This document shows, piece by piece, positions 28,626-37,088 of a stretch of 64,000 nucleotides of DNA; the stretch's first letter is position 1; each line of letters starts with the position of its first letter. Below the pieces are notes generated by a model. That model saw nothing but the letters and a program-made list of their open reading frames with translations, was not told the DNA's origin and did no database searches. Location: contig NZ_JBBCAT010000004.1 of the NCBI RefSeq assembly GCF_037203705.1, positions 62,001-126,000 of the forward strand, read 5' to 3'. The translations under genes were made by a program, and so were the position numbers. Source of the stretch: Prosthecomicrobium sp. N25 (GTDB lineage Bacteria > Pseudomonadota > Alphaproteobacteria > Rhizobiales > Ancalomicrobiaceae).

Positions 28626-30911
28626 TCACGCCACCGCGCGGAAGCGGTCGTTCAGCGGGCGCTCCAGGAACTTGGCGACTTCGGCGGCTGGCATCGGCTT
28701 GGCGCAGAGGTGGCCCTGGACGGCGCTGCAGCCGGCGGCCTGGACGAAGCGGAACTGGCCGAAGGTCTCCACGCCCTCGGCGACCGTCTCCAGGCCGAGC
28801 TTGCCGGCCAGTTCCACCATGGAGTGGACGATGGTGGCGACCTCCGCGGAGGTCTCCAGCTTGGCGACGAAGCTGCGGTCGATCTTGATCGTGTCGAAGC
28901 GGAAGCGCGACAGGTAGTTGAAGCTCGACTGGCCGGAGCCGAACTCGTCGAGCGCGATGCCGACGCCGGCGGCGCGCAGCGTCTCGATCGCCGAGATGGC
29001 CACGTCGGCGTCGGTCAGCAGGATGTTCTCGGTGATGTCGACCTGCAGGCGGTCCGGGTCGAACCCCTCGTCGGCGAGGATCGCCAGGAGGTCCGCCGCG
29101 AAGGTCGGCTGGCGCATCTCGATCGGCGAGATGTTGACGGCCAGCTTGATGCCGGGCCAGCGGTGGGCGTCGCGGGCGGCGCGGTGCAGGATGAAGGCGC
29201 CGATGTCGCGGATGAGGCCGCATTCCTCGGCGATCGGGATAAACTCGCCGGCCGAGATGCGCCCGCGGGTCGGGTGGTCCCAGGCGACGCGGGCCTCCAC
29301 GCCGACGGCCTTCATCTCGGCGACGGAGAAGAAGGGCTGGTAGAGCACGGTCAGGCGATTCTCGGTCAGCGCGGCGCGGAGGTCCTGGCGGAGGGACTGG
29401 CGCTTGCGGTGACCGTCGTCCATGTCGGGCTCGAACAGGAACCAGCGGCCGCGGCCGCCACCCTTCGCCCGGTAGAGCGCCAGGTCGGCCTTGTGCTGGA
29501 TCTCGGCGCGGTCGGTGCCATCGACCGGCGCGATGGCGCAGCCGACGCTCGCGGCCGGGTAGATGGTGCGCTCGCCGAAGGACACAGGACGGGCGATCTC
29601 GGCGACGATCTGCGACAGCCGGTTCTCGACCTCCTGGCGGGTCGGCGCGGAGCGGATCACGAGGCAGAACTCGTCGCCGGAGATGCGGGCCGCCGTATCG
29701 CCGTCGCGCGCGATGGCGGCGAGGCGCCGGCCCGTCTGGCGGATCACCTCGTCACCCGCCTGATGGCCGAGCGTGTCGTTGATGTCCTTGAACTTGTCGA
29801 GGTCGACATAGACGATCGCGGTGCAGCGCTTCGGGTCGGTGGCAGCCTCCGCCAGGGCCTCCTCGATGCGCTGCCCGAGCAGGACGCGGTTGGCGAGGCC
29901 CGACAGGGCGTCGTGCAGGGCGGCGTAGGTGGCGCGCGCCTCGCTGTCGGCGAGTTCGCGGGTGCGGCGGTTGAACTTGCGGACGACGACGAGCGCGAAG
30001 GCGACGAACAGGGCCATGGCGACGAGGAGCAGGGGCGCCAGGTGCTGCATCATCTGGTAGCCGGGCTGATGGGGGCGCCAGAGGAGGAAGCCGAGCGTCT
30101 CGCCGGCCGTGCTCTTCACGGGGATCGCTGCGCGGCCGATCTCGTCGTCGTCGGACGCGGGCGGGCGGAACCGGAGGTCCGGAAGCACGAAGCGGCGAGC
30201 GAGCCGCTCCAGCATGTCGCCGGCGACGAGCCGTACACTCACCACGATCGTCGGCGGAATGGTCTTCTTGGGAACCTTGCCGTCGTCGGGGACGATCGCG
30301 ACGGCCGCGACGATCGCGGCCTGGCCGGTCACCTGCATGACGGCCTGCTCGCGCAGGACCTTGCCGACGATCTGCTCCGGATCGTCGCCGCCGGCCGGCC
30401 GGTGGGCCGCCTCGGCCACCTGCAGGCGGAGGCGGTCGATGACGGGGGAGACGTCGGCGAGGATGCCGCGCAGATCCTTCGGATCGGTCGAGCGGCCGGC
30501 GATGTGGCCCTGCAGGACCGTGCGGGCGGGGGAGACGACGAGCACGATGTCGTGGCGGTGGTCGCGCCAGAGGCGGTCGCCGAACACGCGCTCGGCGAAA
30601 TCTGGCTCGAATTTTAAATGCGTGCGGCGGTAGACCTCGTCGGAGATGGCCGTGCGCTGGATGTCTACGGCGATCTGGTCCTGCTCTTGTTCGAAGCCGT
30701 TCCAGGCGAGCCGGACCTGCCGGGCGACGGCGAGATCGTTCGACTGCTGCGCGGTCCAGGCGGCGGAGATCGACAGGAACAGCATGGTGCAGGCGACGAG
30801 GGCGGCGATCGACTGCACGACGGACGCGTCGCCCGTCGCCCTGCCGAACACACTCCGGATCCTCTCAAACAGCATCGCCCGTGAAGCCCGCCATCCTGCG
30901 TGCCCGATCAT
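28626..30911 (-). CDS. membrane GGDEF/EAL protein with altered catalytic motifs
   Basis: A 761-residue protein: transmembrane helix (31-51), a periplasmic sensor region of about 235 residues (possibly CHASE4-like), a second helix (290-310), a GGDEF domain (about 325-490) and an EAL domain (about 505-750). GGDEF reads SGDEF at 411-415. In the EAL domain the motif is EARVAW at 539-544, and the DDFGTG loop reads D655-E656-FGSG; N593, E628, K676 and E712 are kept. Domains of this kind make or break cyclic di-GMP; the changed metal ligand D656E makes strong hydrolysis doubtful. A second possible start lies at 30875. It converges with cueR. Confidence 0.9.
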   Translation of the reverse strand: MIGHAGWRASRAMLFERIRSVFGRATGDASVVQSIAALVACTMLFLSISAAWTAQQSNDLAVARQVRLAWNGFEQEQDQIAVDIQRTAISDEVYRRTHLKFEPDFAERVFGDRLWRDHRHDIVLVVSPARTVLQGHIAGRSTDPKDLRGILADVSPVIDRLRLQVAEAAHRPAGGDDPEQIVGKVLREQAVMQVTGQAAIVAAVAIVPDDGKVPKKTIPPTIVVSVRLVAGDMLERLARRFVLPDLRFRPPASDDDEIGRAAIPVKSTAGETLGFLLWRPHQPGYQMMQHLAPLLLVAMALFVAFALVVVRKFNRRTRELADSEARATYAALHDALSGLANRVLLGQRIEEALAEAATDPKRCTAIVYVDLDKFKDINDTLGHQAGDEVIRQTGRRLAAIARDGDTAARISGDEFCLVIRSAPTRQEVENRLSQIVAEIARPVSFGERTIYPAASVGCAIAPVDGTDRAEIQHKADLALYRAKGGGRGRWFLFEPDMDDGHRKRQSLRQDLRAALTENRLTVLYQPFFSVAEMKAVGVEARVAWDHPTRGRISAGEFIPIAEECGLIRDIGAFILHRAARDAHRWPGIKLAVNISPIEMRQPTFAADLLAILADEGFDPDRLQVDITENILLTDADVAISAIETLRAAGVGIALDEFGSGQSSFNYLSRFRFDTIKIDRSFVAKLETSAEVATIVHSMVELAGKLGLETVAEGVETFGQFRFVQAAGCSAVQGHLCAKPMPAAEVAKFLERPLNDRFRAVA

Positions 30912-30979
30912 GGGGCAGGGGGCGTTGCGGACGGGTTCAGCCGGGCCGGCGGATTTGAGCGAGAAAGTTGCTAGAATTC

Positions 30980-31726
30980 TTAGTTGTCGAGCCCGTAGGG
31001 CGGGCGCGGGATGTTCTGGTGGGCGGCCCGGAGCGCGGCCGACCAGCGCTCGCGCAGGTCATGGAAATAGGGTTCGCCCGGCTCGACGCGGTGGACGAGT
31101 TCGGTCTGGACGGCGTCGCGGCGCATCACGGCGAGGTCGATCGGCATGCCGACGCCGAGATTCGACCGCATGGTCGAATCCATGGAGATGAGGCCGATCT
31201 TCAGGGCGTCGGGCAGGTCGACGTCGAACTTGATGGCGCGATCGAGGATCGGCTTGCCGTACTTGTGTTCGCCGATCTGCAGGTAGGGCGTGTCGACGGT
31301 CGCCTCGATGAAGTTTCCGGCCGAATAGACCATGAAGAGGCGGAGCCGGCCGCCCTTGATCTGGCCGCCGAGCAGCATGGTCACGTCGAAACTGAGGTTT
31401 TTCTGCTCCAGCATGCGACCGTCGAGGCGATAGACCTCTCGGATGGCGCGGCCGAGGAGCTGGGCGGTCTTGAACATGGTCGGGGCCGACTCGATCGTCT
31501 CGATCTCGCCGGTCTCCGGGTTCTCGAAGCCCTCGGTCACGAGGCTGACGATGGATTGGCTGATCGCCAGGTTGCCGGCGGTGGCGACCGCGATGGCGCG
31601 CTCGCCCGGGCGGTTGAAGACATGCAGCTTGCGGAAGGTGGCGATGTTGTCGAGGCCGGCATTCGTGCGCGTGTCGGCGATCATCACCAGACCGCCCCTC
31701 ACCAAGATCCCGCAACAATAGGTCAT
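30980..31726 (-). CDS. Anbu (bacterial proteasome-related beta-type subunit)
   Basis: A 248-residue N-terminal-nucleophile protein of the proteasome/HslV superfamily. Removal of Met1 leaves MTYCCG with Thr1. Asp17 lies in the DTRTNAG strand and Lys32 in FRKLH, both in the positions of the proteasome catalytic residues. This is the Anbu (COG3484) family, whose members form open rings or helical particles; their substrate and any partner ATPase are unknown. It is last in a co-directional cluster with a transglutaminase, an alpha-E protein and a circularly permuted ATP-grasp protein, the known Anbu neighbourhood. ATG at 31726 is fixed by Thr1; an upstream start at 31798 would bury the nucleophile. 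Confidence 0.92.
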   Translation of the reverse strand: MTYCCGILVRGGLVMIADTRTNAGLDNIATFRKLHVFNRPGERAIAVATAGNLAISQSIVSLVTEGFENPETGEIETIESAPTMFKTAQLLGRAIREVYRLDGRMLEQKNLSFDVTMLLGGQIKGGRLRLFMVYSAGNFIEATVDTPYLQIGEHKYGKPILDRAIKFDVDLPDALKIGLISMDSTMRSNLGVGMPIDLAVMRRDAVQTELVHRVEPGEPYFHDLRERWSAALRAAHQNIPRPPYGLDN

Positions 31727-31917
31727 GGTCCCACCCCGTCGGCCCGTCCCGCGCCCTGCGGTTTCGCAGATGGCGGGCGGGATCGCAAGGGGCGCCACCC
31801 GGCTGATCCGGGTGGCTCAGTCCACGCCGGCCATGATCGCGTGCCTCTTGCAAGGAGATACCGCCAGGGGTGGGCCCCGGTCCGCGGCATCGGGCATGGC
31901 AATTTTACCCGCAAGCC

Positions 31918-32739
31918 TCAAAACTCCCCCGTCTTCTCCACCGTGACCCGGACCGTCATGGCTTCGCCGTCGCCGCCGTAGCGGGTGCCGCGGATGGGGG
32001 CGGCGTCGAGGTAGTCGAGGCCGCAGGCGAGGCGGACGTAGGCGTCGGTGGGGCAGCGGTCGTTGGCGGCGTCGAAGCCGATCCAGCCTAGGCTGCCGCC
32101 GACCCAGGCCTCGGCCCAGGCGTGGCTGGCGCCGAGCGGGCCGGGCTCGGCCGGGTCGTACATGTAGCCGGAGACGTAGCGGGCGGGGATGTCGAGGACG
32201 CGCGCCGCGGAGACGAATATGTGGGCGAGGTCCTGGCAGACGCCGTGGTCGGTCGCGAAGGCCTCGGCCGCGGTGGTGGCGGCCTCGGTCGCCTCGCGGT
32301 CGTAGCGGAGCTCCCGGTTCAGCCGGCGCATGAGGGCGTGGAGGGTTGACAGCCGGTCTCCGCCTTCGCCGGCCGCGACCTCCCGGGCGAAGTCGCGGAT
32401 GGCGGAATCGGCCTTGGTCAGGGCCGTATCGCGCAGGTAGAGCTTCGGCGGCATGCGCTCGGGAACGCCGCGCAGCACGCCCGTCGGATCCTCGGTGACG
32501 ACTTCGCCGGAGGCCACGATGGAAAGCTCGGCGATCGGGCCGTCGATCGAGAAGGCGTGGGTGAGGTTGCCGTAGTGGTCATCCACCGGGGCCAGGCGGC
32601 AGTCCTGGCTGACGTCGATGCGCCAGTCCACCACATATTGATTGTCGGACCCGCGCGGCATCAGGCGCAGCGCCTGGATCGCATAGGTGGCGGGCTTCTC
32701 GTAGGCGTAGAGCGTCTCGTGGGTGATCCGGAGGCGCAT
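31918..32739 (-). CDS. transglutaminase-like cysteine protease family protein
   Basis: A 273-residue protein with an N-terminal beta domain (MRLRITHETLYAYEKPA, RLMPRGSDNQYV) typical of bacterial transglutaminase-like proteins. The catalytic core shows C168 (HGVCQDLAH), H206 (ASHAWAEAW) and D223 (GFDAANDRC). Family members hydrolyse or form amide bonds; in the Anbu cluster they are proposed to process peptide-like products of the ATP-grasp/alpha-E pair. It starts 19 bases after the alpha-E stop, and 191 bases separate it from Anbu downstream. Confidence 0.92.
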   Translation of the reverse strand: MRLRITHETLYAYEKPATYAIQALRLMPRGSDNQYVVDWRIDVSQDCRLAPVDDHYGNLTHAFSIDGPIAELSIVASGEVVTEDPTGVLRGVPERMPPKLYLRDTALTKADSAIRDFAREVAAGEGGDRLSTLHALMRRLNRELRYDREATEAATTAAEAFATDHGVCQDLAHIFVSAARVLDIPARYVSGYMYDPAEPGPLGASHAWAEAWVGGSLGWIGFDAANDRCPTDAYVRLACGLDYLDAAPIRGTRYGGDGEAMTVRVTVEKTGEF

Positions 32740-32758
32740 GGTGGTGTCCCCCGGTCGT

Positions 32759-33697
32759 TCAGGTGAGATACTGGTCGTTGATCAGGCTGCCGAGCCGGCT
32801 GTTATCGGCGATCAGGCCCGACAGGTAGTCGTGAAGACCGCCCTGGAAGACATCGTCAAGCTTCGAGTTCTGCAAATGGGTGAAGGTGGCGCGCGCGAGG
32901 CGCTGGCTCGGCCCCTGGCGGCCGTAGTGGCGGGCGAGCATGTCCAGGTAGCGCGTGATGTTTTCGTAGCAGGAGGCGATCGATCGGGGCATCTGCTGGT
33001 TGAGGATCAAGAGGTCGGCCACGAGCCAGGGCTTCACGTTCTGCCGGTAGACCCAGTGATAGGCGGTCAGGGCCGACACGGAGCGCAGGATCGAGGACCA
33101 CTGGAAATAGTCGAGGCTGCCGCCGACCTTGGCGCCGGGCGGCAGCAGCACGTGATACTTCACGTCGAGGATGCGGGCCGTCGCGTCCGCCCGCTCGATG
33201 TAAACGCCGATGCGGGTGAAGCAGTAGCTGTCGCTGCGCAGCATGGTCCGGTAGGCCGAACCGTCGAAGGACAGCGAGGTCTGCTTGACGAAGCGCAGGA
33301 AGTCCGAGAGACGCTGGGTCGGGTCCCTTGCAGGGAAGTTCTTGAGTTCCAGCCAGGCGGTGTTGATCGTCTCCCAGAGCTCGGTGGTCAGGGCGGTGCG
33401 CACCGAGCGGGCGTTGAAGCGCGCGACCTCGAGGCAGTTCTTGATGGACGACGGGTTCTGCGGCGAGAAGGCGAGGAACTCGACCACGGTCTCGGCGTCG
33501 GCCCGGTCGTAGTGCTGCCGGAAGGCCTCCAGGCAGCCGGTCGCGGCGAGCGCCGATTCCCACTCGTTGGTGGCGGCGCCGTAACCGGCCGGCAGGGCGG
33601 CGAGGCGGGTCGCCGCGTCGATGATCCGCGCGGTGTTCTCAGCGCGCTCGACGTAGCGGGAGAGCCAGTAGAGACTGTCGGCGGTGCGGCTCAGCAT
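32759..33697 (-). CDS. alpha-E domain protein (DUF403)
   Basis: A 312-residue all-helical protein starting MLSRTADSLYWLSRYVERAENTARIID, the hallmark of the alpha-E family (two repeats rich in RxxExxAR; the second is TRIGVYIERADATARILDVKYH). No catalytic activity is established. Family genes pair almost always with circularly permuted ATP-grasp proteins, suggesting a joint peptide ligase or modification system. It lies between the ATP-grasp gene (49 bases upstream) and the transglutaminase gene (19 bases downstream) on one strand. Confidence 0.92.
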   Translation of the reverse strand: MLSRTADSLYWLSRYVERAENTARIIDAATRLAALPAGYGAATNEWESALAATGCLEAFRQHYDRADAETVVEFLAFSPQNPSSIKNCLEVARFNARSVRTALTTELWETINTAWLELKNFPARDPTQRLSDFLRFVKQTSLSFDGSAYRTMLRSDSYCFTRIGVYIERADATARILDVKYHVLLPPGAKVGGSLDYFQWSSILRSVSALTAYHWVYRQNVKPWLVADLLILNQQMPRSIASCYENITRYLDMLARHYGRQGPSQRLARATFTHLQNSKLDDVFQGGLHDYLSGLIADNSRLGSLINDQYLT

Positions 33698-33746
33698 CGG
33701 GGTGGTCGGCTCCTGGACGATACGCGAGGGCGCGGGCTGGCGGTGC

Positions 33747-35240
33747 TCAGGCCTTTCCGGTCTGGGACTGCATCTGCGACTGGCTCTGCAACTGGGCCTG
33801 CGACGTGCCGTCCAGCACCGGCACGTCGACGACCCAGGTGTCCTTGGTGCCGCCGCCCTGGCTGGAGTTGACCACCAGGGACCCTTCCTTGAGGGCCACG
33901 CGAGTGAGGCCGCCGGGGACGGTCTTCACGCCGTCCGCGCCGGTCAGCACGTAGGGGCGGAGGTCGACGTGGCGAGGCGCGACGCCCTCGCCGACGAAGG
34001 TCGGCACGGTGGAGAGCGCCAGGGTGGGCTGGGCGATGAACTTGCTGGGGTCGCGGACGAGCTTGTCGCGGAAGGACTCGATCGTGGCCTTGTCGGCCTT
34101 CGGCCCGACCAGCATGCCGTAGCCGCCCGACCCGTCCACCTCCTTGACGACGAGGTCGCCGAGGTTGTCGAGCACGTAGCGGAGCGACTCGGGCTCCCGG
34201 CAGCGCCAGGTCGGCACGTTGTTGAGGATCGGCTCGGCGCCGGAATAGAAGCGGATGATCTCCGGCATGTAACTGTAGACGGCCTTGTCGTCCGAGACGC
34301 CCGTGCCGACCGCGTTGGCGAGCGTGACATTGCCGGCCCGGTAGGCGGAGAGCAGCCCGGGGACGCCGAGGACCGAATCGGGACGGAAGGCGAGGGGGTC
34401 GATGAAGTCGTCGTCGACGCGGCGGTAGACCACGTCCACCCGTTTCGGCCCCTCGGTGGTGCGCATGTAGAGGATGCTCTCGCGCACGAAGAGGTCGCGG
34501 CCCTCGACGAGCTCGACGCCGAGCTTGTCGGCCAGGAAGGAGTGCTCGTAGTAGGCCGAGTTGAAGGGGCCGGGGGTCAGGAGCGCGACGGTCGGCTCGC
34601 CGGGGGCGCTGCGCGGGGCGATGGTCTTCAGGGTGGCGAGGAGCTCGTCGGCGTAGTTCTCCACGGGCGCGATGCGGTGGCGGGCGCAGAGCTCGGGGAA
34701 GAGCCGCATCATCACCTCGCGGTTCTCCAGCATGTAGGAGACCCCGGAGGGCGTGCGGGCGTTGTCCTCGAGCACGTAGAAGGTCTCGGCGTCGACGCGG
34801 ACGATGTCGATGCCGGCGATCGAGACGTAGATATCGTGCGGAAGCCTGAGCCCCTGCATCTCGGGGCGGTAGTAGGGGTTGCGATAGACGAGGTCCTCGG
34901 GAACGACGCCGGCGCGCAGGATCTCGCCCTTGCCGTAGACGTCCTTCAGGAAACTGTTCAGCGCGTTGACCCGCTGCTCCAGCCCCTTCGACAGCCGGTC
35001 CCACTCCGGGCGGGTCAGGATGCGCGGCACGATGTCGAAGGGGATCAGGCGCTCCTCGCCCTCCGCGTCGCCGTAGACCGCGAAGGTGATGCCGATGCGG
35101 CGGAACAGGAGCTCGGCCTCCTGCTGGCGCAGGCGCAGGAGTTCGGTCGGAGTGGCGCCCAGCCAGGACTGCACGATCTCATAGCCGGACCGGCATTCCT
35201 GTCCGAGCGCCGTCATCTCGTCGAAGGCGGTGACGGTCAT
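33747..35240 (-). CDS. circularly permuted ATP-grasp protein (DUF404/DUF407 type)
   Basis: A 497-residue protein with the permuted ATP-grasp pattern: RRIGITFAVYGDAEGEERLIPFDIVPRIL, then DIYVSIAGIDIVRVDAETFYVLEDNARTPSGVSYMLENR, with VDVVYRRVDDDFIDPLAFRPDS and VVKEVDGSGGYGMLVGP supplying the nucleotide site. ATP-grasp enzymes ligate a carboxylate to an amine; with alpha-E proteins a peptide-forming role is proposed but unproven. The C-terminal tail (about 18 residues) is a low-complexity run of Gln and Ser (LQSQSQMQSQ). It is first of the four-gene Anbu cluster. ATG at 35240 was preferred to upstream starts that give unrelated residues. Confidence 0.92.
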   Translation of the reverse strand: MTVTAFDEMTALGQECRSGYEIVQSWLGATPTELLRLRQQEAELLFRRIGITFAVYGDAEGEERLIPFDIVPRILTRPEWDRLSKGLEQRVNALNSFLKDVYGKGEILRAGVVPEDLVYRNPYYRPEMQGLRLPHDIYVSIAGIDIVRVDAETFYVLEDNARTPSGVSYMLENREVMMRLFPELCARHRIAPVENYADELLATLKTIAPRSAPGEPTVALLTPGPFNSAYYEHSFLADKLGVELVEGRDLFVRESILYMRTTEGPKRVDVVYRRVDDDFIDPLAFRPDSVLGVPGLLSAYRAGNVTLANAVGTGVSDDKAVYSYMPEIIRFYSGAEPILNNVPTWRCREPESLRYVLDNLGDLVVKEVDGSGGYGMLVGPKADKATIESFRDKLVRDPSKFIAQPTLALSTVPTFVGEGVAPRHVDLRPYVLTGADGVKTVPGGLTRVALKEGSLVVNSSQGGGTKDTWVVDVPVLDGTSQAQLQSQSQMQSQTGKA

Positions 35241-35544
35241 CGTTCTGCAGCCCCCATGCCGGTCCGTTACCGTCATTTCCGCAAACCCCGGGCCGCGGCG
35301 CAAGCCGGATTCGTGACCAGGAAAATGCGGAGACGGCCCTCTGATTTGCGCAACCCTCGGGCAAGTTGCCCAAGTTTTCGGCACGAGCGCCGGTGCGGCC
35401 CTATCCGGCTGCAAGGCGGTCACGTCCGATCCTCACGGTAGGTCAGTCACGCCCGGGACGGAAGGGTGCGATTCGTTTCCCCCGCCGGGCTTGACGGGAC
35501 AGGCGGGACGGTGTGGGAGGGAGCTCGCCCCAAGGAGCCCGCCG
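35241..35544. promoter_or_regulatory. divergent region between the Anbu cluster and sfsA
   Basis: About 300 bases separating the minus-strand Anbu cluster from sfsA. A small dyad, GGGCAA-G-TTGCCC at 35359-35371, is the only symmetry seen. The promoters of both units must lie here, but I could not assign hexamers with confidence. Confidence 0.35.
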
Positions 35545-36243
35545 ATGCGTTTCGCCCAGCCTCTCCTCACCGGCCGCTTGCGGCAGCGCTACAAGCGGTT
35601 CCTGTCGGACGTGGACCTGGACGAGGGCGGGCCGGTGACGGCCCATTGCGCCAATCCCGGGGCGATGCTCGGGCTCGCGCTGCCGGGCTCGCGGGTCTGG
35701 CTGTCGCGGTCGGAGGACCCCAAGCGGAAGCTCGCCCATTCCTGGGAGCTGGTCGAGGCCGACGGGGCGCTGGTCGGCATCAACACCGCGCACCCGAACC
35801 GTCTCGTCGAGGAGGCGATCCGCGGCGGGGTGATCGCCGAGCTGGCGGGCTATATGGGTCTTCGGCGGGAGGTGAAGTACGGCCGCAACAGCCGCGTCGA
35901 CCTGCTGCTCGAAGACCCGGCGCGCGGGCGCGTCTTCGTGGAGGTGAAGAACGTCCACCTGCTCCGCCGGTCCGGGCTCGCCGAGTTCCCGGATTCGGTC
36001 ACCGCCCGCGGGGCCAAGCACCTGGAGGAACTGGGCGACCAGGTCGAGGCGGGGCACCGGGCCGTGATGGTCTACCTCGTCCAACGCCCGGACGCGGACC
36101 GCTTCGCCCTGGCCACGGACATCGACCCCGCCTACGCCCGCGCCTTCGAGAGGGCGATGGCGCGCGGCGTCGAGGCGGTCGCGTATGCGTGCAGGGTCAC
36201 GCCGGAGGAGATCGTGGTGGAGCGGGGGATTGAATTCGCGTAG
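35545..36243 (+). CDS. sfsA: sugar fermentation stimulation protein SfsA
   Basis: A 232-residue protein matching Sfs[21 protein letters not shown] start, [14 protein letters not shown], the nuclease-like core ([31 protein letters not shown]) and [16 protein letters not shown]. It has a DNA-binding OB-like domain and a restriction-enzyme-like fold whose role is unclear. AAGGAG precedes the ATG at 35545. The DVDLDEGG segment is slightly different from the usual VxLDDG motif but in register. It precedes an AT-rich orphan gene. Confidence 0.93.
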   Translation: MRFAQPLLTGRLRQRYKRFLSDVDLDEGGPVTAHCANPGAMLGLALPGSRVWLSRSEDPKRKLAHSWELVEADGALVGINTAHPNRLVEEAIRGGVIAELAGYMGLRREVKYGRNSRVDLLLEDPARGRVFVEVKNVHLLRRSGLAEFPDSVTARGAKHLEELGDQVEAGHRAVMVYLVQRPDADRFALATDIDPAYARAFERAMARGVEAVAYACRVTPEEIVVERGIEFA

Positions 36244-36297
36244 GGATTGTGATGCCGTCGCCGCAGGTCTCGTCATCGATGCGGACGTCGGCTGCCC

Positions 36298-36939
36298 ATG
36301 GACATCAAGGTTGAAGTCCAGAACTTGCCCTTGAGCAATCCGCCCTTGGTCTCATCGGGGCTGGCGGAATTCCTGGCATGGTGGAACTCACCAATCACCC
36401 GGCTGCTGTTCCGTGTTCTGGAATTTTTGTTCGAGTACAAGATCTGGCTTCTCATTGTTTTTTTCGGATTTGCGAAGATTTTCGAGATAGGACGCGAGTT
36501 ATACCTGGCGCGACGCACCAAGAGGCAAATTCTTACGGGGCTCTTCATAGAGATCAAATTGAACACTGGCGGCCTCGATGACGCCTTGCACTACCGCCTG
36601 CGACTGGATTGGATGGTCGAGAGAGTGGCTGACGGCATGCCTGTTCTGCTTAGGTCGTCACACAGCGACCTCTTCTACCGCGCACACACGACATCTCTGG
36701 CCTCACTCGACCCCAGCATGGTGGCCAAGATCGTAAAGTTCTACACCTATCTGGACTCGGCAGATAAGGACATTCGAGCTTCGAGAGAGCCTGAGTTTGT
36801 CCGGATCTCAAGAAAAGGTCGTATGAATACGCTCAACAGCGCTGTCGATTCATTCTGTCGCGCAAGGACCCTAGGTCACCAAATTTGCGATGACCTGTTG
36901 CGCATTTATCCGCACATTGCCAAGGCAACGGCGTTGTAG
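36298..36939 (+). CDS. orphan membrane-anchored protein, probably recently acquired
   Basis: A 213-residue protein with one strong transmembrane helix (KIWLLIVFFGFAKIFEI, near residues 49-65). A soluble, helical, moderately basic C-terminal part follows, with several paired positive segments (LARRTKRQI, SRKGRMN). I recognise no family. Its DNA is visibly AT-richer than every neighbour (many TTT, AAA and ATT codons such as tttttcgga), which suggests transfer. No ribosome site is clear before the ATG at 36298. No mobility gene or repeat flanks it. It might be a membrane-anchored accessory protein or toxin-like element; nothing supports a specific role. Confidence 0.7.
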   Translation: MDIKVEVQNLPLSNPPLVSSGLAEFLAWWNSPITRLLFRVLEFLFEYKIWLLIVFFGFAKIFEIGRELYLARRTKRQILTGLFIEIKLNTGGLDDALHYRLRLDWMVERVADGMPVLLRSSHSDLFYRAHTTSLASLDPSMVAKIVKFYTYLDSADKDIRASREPEFVRISRKGRMNTLNSAVDSFCRARTLGHQICDDLLRIYPHIAKATAL

Positions 36940-37088
36940 GGATTTCAAACCTCCCAAGGGCGCGGAATCATGTCTGTTCTCCCGAATCTGATCGCAGTCA
37001 TCGCGCTAGGCGAGGAATTCGCTGCTGGCGCGCGACCCAATGACAATTATATAGGTGGCTATCCCTCGTATCAAACGCAAAGCCTGTC

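Noticed and set aside
35359..35371. GGGCAA-G-TTGCCC dyad as an operator for the Anbu cluster
   Set aside because: It is short and GC-rich, and no promoter elements could be placed around it, so chance is likely.
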